The notes under the pieces: generated by a model
Databases searched by the model: none
Told to the model about the DNA's origin: nothing
Seen by the model: only the letters and a program-made list of their open reading frames with translations
Assembly (NCBI GenBank): GCA_037954665.1
Contig: JBBMOL010000584.1
Location: forward strand, 62,001 to 126,000
Length of the DNA: 64,000 bases
Origin: Laguncularia racemosa
Lineage: Eukaryota > Streptophyta > Magnoliopsida > Myrtales > Combretaceae
Direction of reading: 5' to 3'
Part shown: positions 34,098 through 46,007 of the stretch, piece by piece
How positions within the stretch are numbered: the stretch's first letter is position 1
How the letters are laid out: the number at the start of each line of letters is the position of its first letter
Position numbers and translations under genes: made by a program

Positions 34098-37000
34098 TTG
34101 AGAAGTGGAACGAAATTGCAGGGATCAAATGAGAAAGGACACCGAACTAATCTTGAGGAAGAGACTGAAAAAGAAACTGTAACCCCGAGCCAGCAGAACA
34201 ATCAGATCAAAGGACCCCTCGTTGAACCACCAAAGGTCATGATAACAGCACCTCCTTTCCCTTCCAAACTAGCAAAATTCAAGAATGAAGCTGAAGAGAA
34301 AGAGATTCTTGACACTTTTCGCAAAGTTGAGGTAAACATTCCTTTGCTGGATGCAATTAAACAAGTACCTCGTTATGCTAAATTTCTCAAAGAACCGTGT
34401 ACTAACAAAAGAAAGCTGAAAGGCAATGAAAAGATTAGTGTAGGTGAGAATGTCTCAGCTATTCTTCAGAAGAAGCTCCCTCCTAAATGTAAGGATCCAG
34501 GTTTGTTTACTATTCCTTGCAAAATAGGTAATCTTGGAATCACTAAAGCTATGTGTGATTTAGGAGCTTCAATCAATGTTATGCCTTTGTTTGTTTATCA
34601 ATGTTTAAATGTTGGTCCCTTGAAGGAAACAGGTGTTATTGTTCAACTTGCTGATAGGTCCGATGTTTATCCTGAGGGAGTTCTAGAAGATGTTTTGGTA
34701 CAAGTTAATGGTTTGGTTTTTCCTGCTTATTTTTATGTGCTTGATATGGAAGATAATGATTCTCATAATTCATCAATGATTTTATTAGGGAGACCATTTC
34801 TTAAGACATCCAGAACAAAAATTGATGTACATGATGGTAACCTCACTATGGAATTCGAAGGTGAATTGATTAAATTTAACATTTATGATGCCATGAAATA
34901 TCCTAGTGATATCTCTCCTGTTTTTGTTGTGGATGTTATTGACCCATTAACACAAGCTACATTTGATTTGATAGACGATGCTGAGTTGAAAGTTGTACTT
35001 AATAGGAGTCTTGATACTCATGCATTGAAAACTCTTAAGGAGACGCTTGTAATATCCTTTGATTTGCAGGACAAGATTTGGGAGTTGGAATCATTAAAAC
35101 CTATCAGGTATGATGTGTCCTACATTCATTTACCCCCTTCTAACACAAGACTTCTTCCCTCTATTGTGCAGGCACCACAGCTAGAATTAAAACCCTTACC
35201 CGAACATCTAAAGTATATTTTCTTAGGAGAAAAGGAGACTCTTGCTGTGATAGTCTCCAACAAATTAAGTACTTTCGAAGAAGAAAAGTTGATTCGGGTA
35301 TTGAGAGAGTACAAAGAAGCCATTGGATGGTCCATAGCTGATATCAAAGGATTAAGCCCCTCCACCTGCATGCACAAGATTTTGATGGAAGATAATTGCA
35401 AACCTTCAAGGGAAGTTCAGCGTCGTTTGAATCTGCCTATGATGGAAGTAGTTAAGAAAGAAATCTTGAAACTCCTTGATACAAGTATGATCTATCCAAT
35501 TTCCGACAGCAAATGGGCAAGTCCAATTCAAGTTGTTCCAAAGAAAACAGGCTTAACTGTGGTTGAAAACTCTGATGGTGAGTTAATTCCTACTCGGGTT
35601 CAGAATGGATGGAGGGTTTGTGTTGATTACAGAAAGTTAAATGCGTCCACTAGAAAAGATCACTTCCCTCTTCCTTTTCTTGATCAGATGCTTGAACGTT
35701 TGGTTGACCATTCTCACTATTGTTGTCTTGATGGTTATTCAGGTTTTCATCAAATTCCAGTGGCGCCGGAAGATCAAGAGAAGACTACTTTCACCTGCCC
35801 ATTCTGTACATTTGCATATCGAAGGATGCCTTTTGGGCTCTGCAATGCCCCAGCCACATTTCAAAGGTGTATGGTTAGTATATTTTCATATTATGTGGAG
35901 AACATCATAGAAGTTTTCATGGATGACTTCACTGTCTATGGTGACTCTTTTGACTCATGTTTGACTAACCTTACAAAAGTGCTTCAAAGATGTATAGATA
36001 AGAATCTCGTGTTGAATTATGAAAATTGTCACTTTATGGTTGAACAAAGTCTCATTTTAGGTCATATTGTATCTTCTAAGGGGCTTGAAGTTGATAAAGC
36101 TAAGGTAGAATTGATTAAATCTTTACCTTACCCTGTAAGTGTACGGGAAATTCGCTCTTTTCTTGGGAGTGCAGGATTCTATCGACGCTTCATCAAGGAT
36201 TTTTCCAAGATTACTCAACCCCTATGTCGATTACTACAAAAAGAAGTGACATTTGAGTTTGATGAGGCCTGCAAACACGCTTTTGACACATTGAGGAATG
36301 AGTTAACCTCCGCTCCAATCATCCAACCACCCGACTGGACCCTTCCCTTTGAAATCATGTGTGATGCGAGCAATTATGCAGTTGGAGCCGTTCTTGGCCA
36401 AAAAGTTGGGAGAGCTTCTCATGTCATTTACTATGCTTCCAGAACATTGGATAATGCTCAATGCAACTACTCCACGACGGAAAAAGAACTCTTGGCTGTT
36501 GTTTTTGCATTAGAAAAATTCAGATCATATTTACTTGGCACTAAAGTAATTGTTTACTCTGATCATGCAGCTCTCAAATACCTGCTCGCGAAAAAAGAGG
36601 CTAAACCAAGAATCATTCGATGGATACTCTTATTACAAGAGTTTGATATGGAAATACGCAATAGGAAAGGCTCTAAAAACTTAGTTGCCGACCACCTCAG
36701 TAGAATACCTATCAGTGCAGGGTCAACACCAATACAAGATGATTTTCCAGATGAGTATCTCTTTTCTATTCAAAAGACAATTATGTGGTATGCTGATATT
36801 GTCAACTATTTTGTTACTAAGACACTACCAAGTGATTTGTCTAGGGCTCAAAAAGATAAAATTAAAAGTGATGCTAAGTACTATGTATGGGATGACCCGT
36901 ATTTGTGGAAACATTGTGCTGATCAGATCATTAGAAGGTGCATTTCTCAAGACGATATTCCTTCTGTCTTGCAATTTTGTCACTCATATGCATGTGGTGG

Positions 37001-38081
37001 ACATTTTGGCCCTAAGAGGACAGCTTAAAAGGTATTAGGGTGCGGTTTGTTTTGGCCTACATTGTTTCGTGATTCTTTTATGTTTTGTAAGTCTTGTGAA
37101 CGATGTCAAACAACTGGCAACTTAGGACGTAGAGACAAAATGCCACTGACCCCTATTCTTGCTTGTGAAATATTTGATATATGGGGTATTGACTTTATGG
37201 GTCCTTTTCCTCCTTCTTTCGGTAATATGTACATCCTTCTTGCTGTGGATTATGTTTCAAAATGGGTGGAAGCCAAAGTGACCAGAACTAATGATGCTAA
37301 AGTTGTTGTGGATTTTGTTAGATCTCATATTTTTGCTAGGTTCGGGACACCAAAGGCTCTTATCAGTGATCGTGGCACACACTTTTGCAATAGAATAGTG
37401 GAAACTCTACTAAAAAAATACAAGGTGACTCATCGCACTTCCACCGCATATCACCTCAAACCAATGGATTGGCAGAAGTTTCAAATCGAGAAATCAAGTC
37501 TATTCTGGAAAAAAACTGTCAATCCAAGCAGGAAGGATTGGAGCACAAGACTTGAAGATGCATTATGGGCCTACCGAACAGCTTACAAGACCCTTATAGG
37601 TATGTCTCCTTATCGTTTGATATTCGGCAAACCATGTCATCTCCCTGTGGAGTGGGAACATAGGGCATACTGGGTTGTAAAACAATGTAACATGCGAATG
37701 GATGAAGCTGGTGAGCACAGAAAACTTCAATTATAAGAACTGGAGGAAATTCGAAGAGAAGCTTATGGGAGTACTAAAATCTACAAGGAAAAAACAAAAG
37801 GTTTTCATGATCAAATGATTTCCCGAAAGAATTTTTCTGTAGGTCAAAAAGTATTACTTTATCATTCTCGATTGAAGTTGTTTCCTGGAAAACTACAATC
37901 ACGGTGGATTGGTCCTTTTGTTATCACTAACATATTTTCACATGGTGCAGTTGAGATCGCAAGCCTTGAAACTGGTAAGAACTTCAAAGTCAACGGTTAT
38001 CGCTTGAAACCTTTTTATGAAGGATTTCCAGTATGTAATATTGAAGAAACCAGTTTAACTCACCCCGAGTATTGTGATTGA
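34098..38081 (+). pseudogene. F pol: protease, RT, RNase H, integrase
   Basis: The frame 34098-37028 (976 residues) holds the protease (MCDLGASINVMP, about residue 150), RT (VCVDYRKLNAS, DGYSGFHQIPV, MPFGLCNAPATFQ, VFMDDFTVYG at about 615-625), RNase H (FEIMCDASNYAVG, YSDHAALKYL, VADHLSR) and the integrase finger (HSYACGGHFGPKRTA). A TAA at 37026-37028 replaces Gln, then the same frame carries the integrase core (WGIDFMGPFPPSF, ALISDRGTHF). A 1-base loss near 37452 and a 1-base gain near 37512 garble about 20 residues, including the catalytic Glu. Another TAA lies at about 37733. The C-terminal domain (KVLLYHSRLKLFPGKLQSRW) ends at 38081. No chromodomain. Confidence 0.9.
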
Positions 38082-39446
38082 GTACAGGAATGTCTAGCCA
38101 AAGACGTTAAAGAAAGGCGCTTCATGGGAGGCAACCCATGTAAAAAAAAATAAAAAAAATTCTTTTAGTTTTGTCTTGTTTTAGTTTAGTTTTGTTTTGA
38201 TTTTAGTATAGCTTTGAACTCTCCGGATCAGCTGCAGCAAGGATACATATCAGTAAATGACACTTTCCAGAGCTTCAAGGGAACACTCCAATATCAGGGA
38301 AGTACCAGTATTTCCTTTTCTCTTATTCTCTAATGTTCCTTGAGTTGTTAATTCCTCTTCAATTGTGTTGAATTAGAAACAGTGAGGACACTGTTTAAGC
38401 TAAGTGTGGGGGAGAGGATAATAAAATATAGAGAATAGAGAATTAATCTATACTTTGAATGTTTGCCCTTAAGCAATTTTAAGCCAATTTTTTCAAAATT
38501 ATCATGAAATCTGGAGATTGTACTAAATGTTGTAATAAGCATCTACAAAAATGTGAAATTGACTTGTTCAAATGCTGTACTCACCCACTGCTGTGATTAG
38601 AATACTTGGTAAAAATTAAGTAGTGAAATCTTTAAGAAACAAATTTACCTTGTATTTAGCTTTAGAATTGGAAGTCTAAGAGTAAGTCGAGTCCTTAAGT
38701 GAAAAATAAACAAGTTTACTTCTAGGATATATTAGTTACCATATACTCTTTCAAGTTGTTTGTAAAGCAATCATAACACTTAAAAAAAAAAAAAACCAAG
38801 CATAGCTATTACTCCAATGATTCAACTAATAGAGTTAAGAGTATTCAAACTTGAATGTTAGAGTGAGGAAGAGTCCATAGGGGTATTTCAAAACCCGGTC
38901 ACTTGAGTGACGAGCTCGGGATGTGCCGACTGAATGAAGTCACTATAACGATAAGGGCGAAAAGGCAAAAAGTTCATGGAAAGAAGCGGGCAAAAACTCG
39001 TCAAAATAGATGCTTGAATAAATCAAAAGAACATGAATGTAAACATTCATTGAATGAAATACGACTTATAATAGAAAAGGGAGAAAATCTAAGGAAAGAG
39101 TTGATATTATATGCTTTTACTTTATGTTGCAAGGATTATATGTATGCTAATGTCCAATGAAGTTTAATTAGGTGTTTTTCCTTAGTGGATTAAGTATTTA
39201 CTTTTGGAATAAAAATTCTTTTGCTAAACATGAGGATTAAAGTTTGTTTTGTTTAGATTAGCTATTGAATTTTGTCCATGGTAATTTGATCATAAGAAAC
39301 CAGTTTGGTTGAAGTAGTAGACATTAAAATTACAAGTCATGAATTACAAATGAATAGATGCTTGGGAAGATGAAAAGAAAGTTTGTATAATCTATGACAG
39401 ATTTCTCAAGTGATTTGATGCAATTGCTTGAGGATAAGCAAGAGTC
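38082..39446 (+). other. F 3' untranslated region
   Basis: About 1.4 kb between the pol stop and the PPT. No env-like or other convincing frame; the 85-codon frame at 38903-39160 has no recognisable feature. At 38401-38418 is a copy of the PPT word, TAAGTGTGGGGGAGAGGA. Confidence 0.65.
38401..38418 (+). promoter_or_regulatory. F internal PPT-like purine tract
   Basis: TAAGTGTGGGGGAGAGGA shares its first 14 bases with the 3' PPT at 39447-39460. Its counterpart in G is at 48514-48532. Confidence 0.5.
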
Positions 39447-39462
39447 TAAGTGTGGGGGAATT
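39447..39462 (+). promoter_or_regulatory. F polypurine tract
   Basis: CTAAGTGTGGGGGAATT region directly before the 3' LTR at 39463. Confidence 0.85.
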
Positions 39463-41193
39463 TGATAGAGCCATTTTAATACTTAATCTTTATAGCTTAA
39501 ATGGTGTTAATTTACTATTGATTTTATAGAATTCCCAAGGAAATGGTACTTAATTCTATTATGGTGATAAATCAGGTTAAATGGAGTCAAAGATGCTAAT
39601 TCAAGTAAATTAGAGAAGCCATCTACAACTTGGTTCAAAGACAAGGATTTACACCGCCGAAGGGAAGTACATGGGCGTGTAATTGAAGTACACGGCCGTG
39701 TATTTGGTTTTGAATCAACAGGAAGATACACGGTTGAAGTACATGGCCGTGTAGCTACCTAGGAATTAGCACGGCTTGAGGTACGGCTAAGGTTCAAACC
39801 GTGCTACTCACTGGACAAGAAGGCGGAAATGTGGACTTTGAACAGAGAGAGACACGGCTTAGGACACGGCCGTGGTGGAAGCCGTGGGCGAAACCGTGCT
39901 TGGAGCCGTGGTGGAAGCTAGGTGTGCCAAGGAGAAGAAAGTGTGGAACATCAACAAGATGAAGGCACGGCTTGACATCTAGCCGTGGTGTAGACCGTGG
40001 TACACACTGGACAAGGATGAAGATTTGTTGAATATGCATAGAGGAAGGTACGGTTGGAAATCTAGCCGTGGGTGGAGCCGTGGTACACACTGGGTACGGA
40101 TGAAGACTTGAAGATCATGCGGAGATGAAGGCATGGCTTGACCCACAACCGTGCTGTAGGGCGTGCCAAGCGGACGAATCTTCACTTCTTGAAATCTACT
40201 TGGAAAAGGAAAGATATTTTCGTATCTTGCTAGCAAAAGATCACATGCCATCCCTCTAACATTATAAATAGAACCAACCCTAGAGGGTTAGGGGGCAACT
40301 CTAAAAATTTGGAACTGGGAAACAAGAAGGAAGGAAGGAGGTAGAGCAGGCATCCGGGTTTCATCATTTTTTTATTTTTTATTTTCATTTTTCTTATGAA
40401 CATGAGTGGCTAAGTTACTTTTCTAGCCAAAGGGTCATAGATGTTTAATTCTCCACGAATTGTGAGGTCTAATTGACTTGTATTTATTCTGTTCTTTGTT
40501 TTTGGGTATTCATATATCTTCTGATCGTTATGCCATTATTATCTTTGTTGATTGGTATGAATAGAGCTCTTCTACTCAATTAGCAAGTTAATATATTGTC
40601 AACTAGCACGTCAAATCCGTAATTGTTTGATTGTTCTAATCTTAGTGACACGATAACATGTTTGGTTATAAGAATAGATGATCGAATTCTTGTTATGGAG
40701 GTGTATGATCATGTTTAAATAGGTTATCTTATAATCTACTGGCATGAATTGGTGGTCTCTCTAGATTTTAATGCTATTGATAGATTAAATCCTAAGCGCT
40801 TGTCTAGGGTTGTCTAATCAATAAGAGAAATAATTCAAAGCGCTTGTCTGAGGTTATCGAGGAAGTAAGGAGAGATAGGTTGTTAGAGCTTGTTAATAAC
40901 CATAACCAGTTTATCTAGAACTAAGAATAGAAAACACTTGCATCGATGATCAATTCATAGAATTAAACTATCTTGATTCCTTTGGCTAGGCTTTTATTAA
41001 TATCCGATTTTCTTACCTTATCTTACTTTATTTTGATTCACAAACAAAACCCCCCATTTTCTTTTCCTCTTTATTCTCATTGAATAGAAATATCTTTACC
41101 AATCCCTGTGGATTCGACCCTACTCACTACTATATGAAAATCATATAATTGTCTAGGAGTAGGTTTTATTTTTGGTTGATTCGACACCCATCA
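39463..41193 (+). repeat. F 3' LTR
   Basis: 1,731 bases, partner of 30961-32690. Most differences are C/T or G/A, many at CG positions within the CACGG words. Confidence 0.96.
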
Positions 41194-41198
41194 GGGAT

Positions 41199-43996
41199 CA
41201 ACTTTGGTGGTGAGTGAAAAGGAGAGGGCAGCCTTACAAAAGGAGAGTTGTGTGGTAAGAGCGAGTGTAGTAAGGAGAGCGTTAGTGATGAAGCAACCTA
41301 TGTTGTTGCTAGTTTTTAAAGAAAAATGTTTGAGTACTAACGAACTATCTAACTCTTTGCCTAGTGTGGTTGTGTCTCTTGTGCAGGACTTTGAAGAAGT
41401 CTTCCTTGAGGAGATTCCAAAGGGATTACCACCTATTCGTGGTATTGAGCACCAGATTGACCTTGTAGCCGGAGCATCGATTCCAAACAAGCCAGCTTAT
41501 AGGAGCAATCTGGAGGAGACAAAGGAACTCCAAAGGCAGGTCGATGAATTAATGGAGAAGGGGTACATGAGAGAGAGCATGAGTCCATATGCAGTGCCTG
41601 TGATTTTGGTGCCTAAGAAGGATGGGACATGGAGAATGTGTGTTGACTGCCGCGCCATCAACAACATTACGGTAAAGTATCGTCATCCCATTCCTCGCTT
41701 AGATGACATGTTAGATGAGTTACATGGGTCTAGTGTCTTTTCTAAAATTGATTTGAAAAGTGGATATCACCAAATTAGAATGAAAGAAGGTGATGAATGG
41801 AAAACTACATTTAAGACAAAATATGGATTGTATGAGTGGTTAGTAATGCCTTTTGGTTTAACTAATGCACCTAGTACTTTTATGAGACTTATGAACCATG
41901 TTTTGGGGACTTTTATTGGAAAATTTGTGGTTGTCTATTTTGATGATATCCTCATTTACAGCAAGAGTTTGGAAGATCATATGTCTCACTTGAGGGATGT
42001 TTTAGAAATGCTTCGAAAGGAACAATTATATGCTAACCTCATGAAGTGCACTTTTTGCACAGACAAACTTGTGTTTCTTGGTTTTGTTGTTAGTGCGCAG
42101 GGAATACAGGTTGATGAAGAAAAGGTTCGTGTGATCTAAGAATGGCCTAGTCCAACCAATGTAAGTAATGTGTGGAGTTTCCATGGACTAGCGAGCTTTT
42201 ACAGGAGATTTGTGAAGGATTTCAGCACCATTGCAGCACCACTTACTGAGGTCATTAAGAAGAATGTGGGGTTCAAATGGGGAGAGCAACAAGAGAAGGC
42301 CTTTCAGACGCTTAAAAATAAGTTGACTCAGGCGCCGTTACTTGCTTTACCTAACTTTGCTAAAATGTTTGAAATTGAGTGTGATGCTTCAGGGTTAGGT
42401 ATTGGAGCAGTGCTTATGCAGGAAAGAAGACCGATTGCATTCTTTAGCGAGAAGCTTAGTGGGGAAACCTTGAACTACCCTACTTACGACAAGGAGTTAT
42501 ATGCATTGGTTCGAGCCCTGGAGACTTAGCAACACTACCTTTGGCTAAAAGAGTTCATGATCCACACTGATCATGAATCCTTGAAGTACTTGAAGGGGCA
42601 ACACAAGCTGAACAAAAGGCATGCTCGTTTGGTGGAGTTCATCGAAACATTTCCATATGTCATCCACTACAAGTAAGGTAAAGAGAATGTCGTTGCTGAT
42701 GCACTTTCTAGAAGGTATACTCTTATCTCTACTCTTAGTTCTAGACTCCTTGGTTTTGAGCACATTAAGGAGTTATATGCTGCTGATCGAGATTTTTGTG
42801 AGGAGTATGTGCAATGTGAGAAGAGTGGGGCATGGAAAATTTTATAAACATGAAGGATTCTTGTTTAGGGAGAGTAAACTATGTTTTCGACTTTGTTCTT
42901 TAAGAGAATTACTCGTGAGGGAGTCTCATGGAGGAGGTTTAATGGGACACTTTGGAGTAGCTAAAACCTTAGGGGTATTGCAGGAACACTTCTATTGGCC
43001 TCACATGAAACGAGATGTTGAGAGGATCTGTGAGTGATGTGTCACGTGCAAGCAAGCGAAATCTAGAGTCCAACCTCAAGGGCTTTACACCCTACTTCCC
43101 ATTCCTCATGAGCCTTGGGTAGATATTTCTATGGATTTTGTGTTAGGATTACCCAGGTCTAGACATGGTTAGGATTCTATTTTTGTAGTTGTGGATAGAT
43201 TTTCTAAGATGGCACATTTCATTCCTTATCACAAAATGGATGATGCTTGTAATATTGCTAATTTATTCTTTATGGAAGTTGTGAGATTGCATGGTATGCC
43301 TAGAACAATTGTATCAGATAGGGATGCTAAGTTCTTAAGCTACTTTTGGAAGACCTTGTAGGCTAAGTTAGAAACTAAGTTATTGTTCTCTACTACTTGT
43401 CATCCACAGACTGACGGTTAAACTGAGGTAGTGAATCGAACTTTATCTACTTTGTTGAGGGCTGTAATTAAAAAGAATATTAAAAGCTGGGAGGATTGTT
43501 TGCCGCCTGTTGAATTTGCCTATAACCGTACAGTGCATTCTGCTACGAAATTTACTCCTTTTGAAATTGTGTATGGTTTTAATCCACTAACTCCTTTGGA
43601 TTTATCACCTTTGCCTATTTCTGAGTATGTTAATCTAGATGGCAAGAAGAAAGCCAAATTTGTTAAACAGATCCATGAAAAGACAAGGCTGAACATTGAG
43701 CGACGAACAGAGTAGTATGTGAAACAAGCCAACAAGGGTCGTTGACAAGCTATTTTTGAACCTGGAGATTGGGTTTGGGTTCACATGCGCAAAGAGCGGT
43801 TTCCCGTGCAGCGTCGATCTAAATTACTTCCTAGAGGTGATGGACCATTTCAAATTCTTGAGCACATCAACGATAATGCATACAAGATAGATTTGCCTAG
43901 TGAGTATCAAGTAAGTGCCACATTTAATGTTACTGACCTAAGTCCTTTTGATGTAGGTGATAATTTGAGGACAAATCCTTTTCAAGAGGAGGGGAA
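41199..43996 (+). pseudogene. E RT, RNase H and integrase
   Basis: It resumes the E frame after F. The open part 41204-42139 holds RT: VPVILVPKKDGTWRMCVDCR, SKIDLKSGYHQIRM, MPFGLTNAPSTF and VYFDDILIYSK. A TAA follows VRVI. RNase H (42170-42529) has FEIECDASGLGIGAVLMQ and ends at a TAG. The integrase finger and core run from about 42830 to 43430 (GHFGVAKTLGVLQEHFYWP, IVSDRDAKF), then FAYNRTVHS and the C-terminal domain (43785-44021), with stops and one frameshift near 42829. The tail N-P-F-Q-E-E-G-N-D crosses the PPT into the LTR and reaches a TAA just inside it. Confidence 0.9.
43984..43996 (+). promoter_or_regulatory. E polypurine tract (coding)
   Basis: AAGAGGAGGGGAA directly before the 3' LTR at 43997; it also encodes part of the polyprotein tail. 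Confidence 0.85.
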
Positions 43997-44782
43997 TGAT
44001 GAGATCCATGATGAGAGCTAAGCCGGAAGAAGAATTGTGGATCCTCTTGAAGTGCCACCTGGACCGATCACAAGAAGTCGAGCGAAACGACTCAAGGAAG
44101 CACTTAACGGGTTGATAAAGGATGTCTATGAAGCCGGAAATGATTGGAGCAATCATGAAGTTGGAAAGGATTGGAACAACCATGGGAAGACCCTTGCTCT
44201 TGTACAAGTCACATCGGATACGGGATGAAGAGGGCGTGTACTTTTAAGGCACGACCGTGTAGGAATCTCAAGATTTCACAGAATCATACACGGCCAGACA
44301 CATGGCTAAAAGGTACGGCCGTCTAAGGAGACAAGAATTTCCACAGAATCATACACGGCCAAAGTACACGGCCGTGTATCCCCTACCGCCCAACATGTTT
44401 TGTTTGTTATTTTTACGCACTTATTGAAGTGACGTCGTTTTGGACTTGTATTTTCACGAATTGTAGCCCTAGTATAAAGCTCCTAGGGTTTAGAATAGGT
44501 CAATAACATACATCTTAGAACATTACAAACATTTTTTAGAGGCTCCTCTCTTGGTTCTTCAAGAACTAACTAGAACTTATCGGATTAATTTCCGTGGCGT
44601 TCATCCCGACTTATCAATCGGTCTTTCATCCCGATTGTGGCATCTTCATATTATACCAAGGTTCTTGTCTCGCTTATAGACAACGGGTCGCAGTTTCCAC
44701 TTGGGGTGTTTGGGCGTCTTAGGTAACGAATTCCGAACGTATTGGTATTGGGTTTCGTTACAGGTTGGCGTGGTTCGTATTA
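43997..44782 (+). repeat. E 3' LTR
   Basis: 786 bases, partner of 27854-28638. GPITRSRAKR is encoded at 44061-44090, the CACGGCCGTG array lies at about 44225-44385 and the TATA box near 44470. Confidence 0.95.
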
Positions 44783-44787
44783 GAACC

Positions 44788-45695
44788 AAGTGAAGATATG
44801 ATGAATTCCAAATGTCCAATGATATAATTAGAATACCACACTGATAATACCTTCTAACAACACCCTAATCTTATATAATCCACGCAAATAATCCACAATT
44901 TGACAAAAGAAAACCGTAACAAAAATAATCCCTTTCAAATAGTGAAGAACACGTTTCCTAGGGAAATCTTCAATGATGAACCAAATATAATTGATAAATA
45001 CTTCAAATAAGCACAAGAATTCATGTACAATAAGATGTATTTCTGATCAAGAAATATCTCAATTCAACCCTAGATATGACACACTAGAGAAGAAAAGAAA
45101 TCACAACAAAATGAAATTGATATAACTCACAATTTCAGGATGTTGCACTCGCCACAATTTCAACTCTTGGGATTGAAATTGATAAGATTTTGGAACCAAG
45201 GTATGAACCCTAATTCTCACATGAAAGGAAGTGTATAATCTACAAAAGGATAAGCCTCCTCAAACCCTCTCTTAAGCAAGTATTTATACTTGCTACTCCT
45301 AGGGTTAAAAAGTGCTCAAAATTACAAGTTTGCCACTTTTAAGGTGGCTAACCCTAAATGAAAATTACAAGGAAATAAAAGTGTTCGAAAACCAAAATAC
45401 AACCAAAATAGTTCAATAAACATTTACAAGATACAAAATAACATAAATCTTCATGATCCAATGCCTCAGAATAGAGAACAATCACAGCGGGTCTTTGATT
45501 GTTATCCAGAAAAATGTTCTGTGTCCAACTGAAGTTGTAGGACATTTTGGCATCCCATGGAGAAATATAATTGTACCTGTAAGATTATTCTCAAATTTTA
45601 TTAGAAATAAAGACATAAGGTAAAATATGAGCAATTTGGTTAATCATCCAAATTGGATTTTGAAGAGGTTAATAGTGCTAGAAATTTTCCCATCA
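44788..45695 (-). repeat. J 5' LTR, outer part (after E)
   Basis: It continues 27749-27853 and ends CCCATCA at 45695, followed by TSD TTTTG. It aligns with 24030-24936. Confidence 0.95.
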
Positions 45696-46007
45696 TTTTG
45701 AGAACCTGCCATTTCATTTAGCATTTGTAATTTCTTTTCTTGGAACCGGCCACCTAAGTGGCTTATTTTTAATTTTCATGTGGTTTTTTCCGTAATAGGA
45801 TCAAGTATAAATACTTGCTAACTAAGGTTTATATGGGACTTTTGGACATTTTGAGAAAAACCAAACACTTTGTTGTGAGGGAGTCCTTGCATGAAAATCA
45901 CATCTCTTATCAATTTCATGTGTGGAATTGTGGTGAGATTGGCTTAAGAATTTTGTGAGTAATATCAATTTTTTAAGTTGATTCCAATTATTACTAGTGT
46001 GTCATAT

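Larger units (their letters stand above)
30961..41193 (+). mobile_element. Element F: Athila-like Ty3/gypsy retrotransposon
   Basis: This 10.2-kb element is inserted in the E polyprotein gene with perfect TSD GGGAT (30956-30960 and 41194-41198). LTRs are 30961-32690 and 39463-41193, TGATAGAGCC to ACACCCATCA, differing at roughly two per cent of positions by eye count. The tRNA-Asp primer site, the PPT word AAGTGTGGGGGAA and the gag and pol sequence fit the Athila clade. Gag and pol share one frame broken by Gln-to-stop changes. There is no env-like frame in the 1.4 kb after pol. It is the deepest and among the youngest of the J-E-F stack. Confidence 0.95.
27854..44782 (+). mobile_element. Element E: CRM-like retrotransposon, interrupted by F
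   Basis: E is on the plus strand, inserted in the J 5' LTR with perfect TSD GAACC (27849-27853 and 44783-44787). Without its guest F it is about 6.7 kb. LTRs are 27854-28638 and 43997-44782, both starting TGATGAGATCC and both ending CGTATTA instead of the CGTATCA of its relatives, so the change predates insertion. It has an initiator-Met primer site, leader, gag, protease, RT, RNase H, integrase and an LTR-borne tail. One reading frame runs through gag, protease and RT, continuous across the F insertion (GGGAT duplicated), with scattered stops and a frameshift near 42829. Confidence 0.93.
23924..45695 (-). mobile_element. Element J: gag-protease-only CRM-related element, interrupted by E
   Basis: J sits in solo LTR M with a perfect TSD TTTTG (23919-23923 and 45696-45700). 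On the minus strand its 5' LTR is 44788-45695 plus 27749-27853, split by element E, and the 3' LTR is 23924-24936. A primer site precedes the internal region, 24937-27748, about 2.8 kb. That region encodes only gag and protease and then reaches the PPT, so RT, RNase H and integrase are missing. Its LTR ends TGATGGGAAA and GGCACATCA relate it to M and I. It would depend on proteins from other elements. Confidence 0.9.

Noticed and set aside
38903..39160. Possible env-like frame downstream of F pol
   Set aside because: Only 85 codons, no signal peptide or membrane segment, and not conserved in G at 47352-48500.
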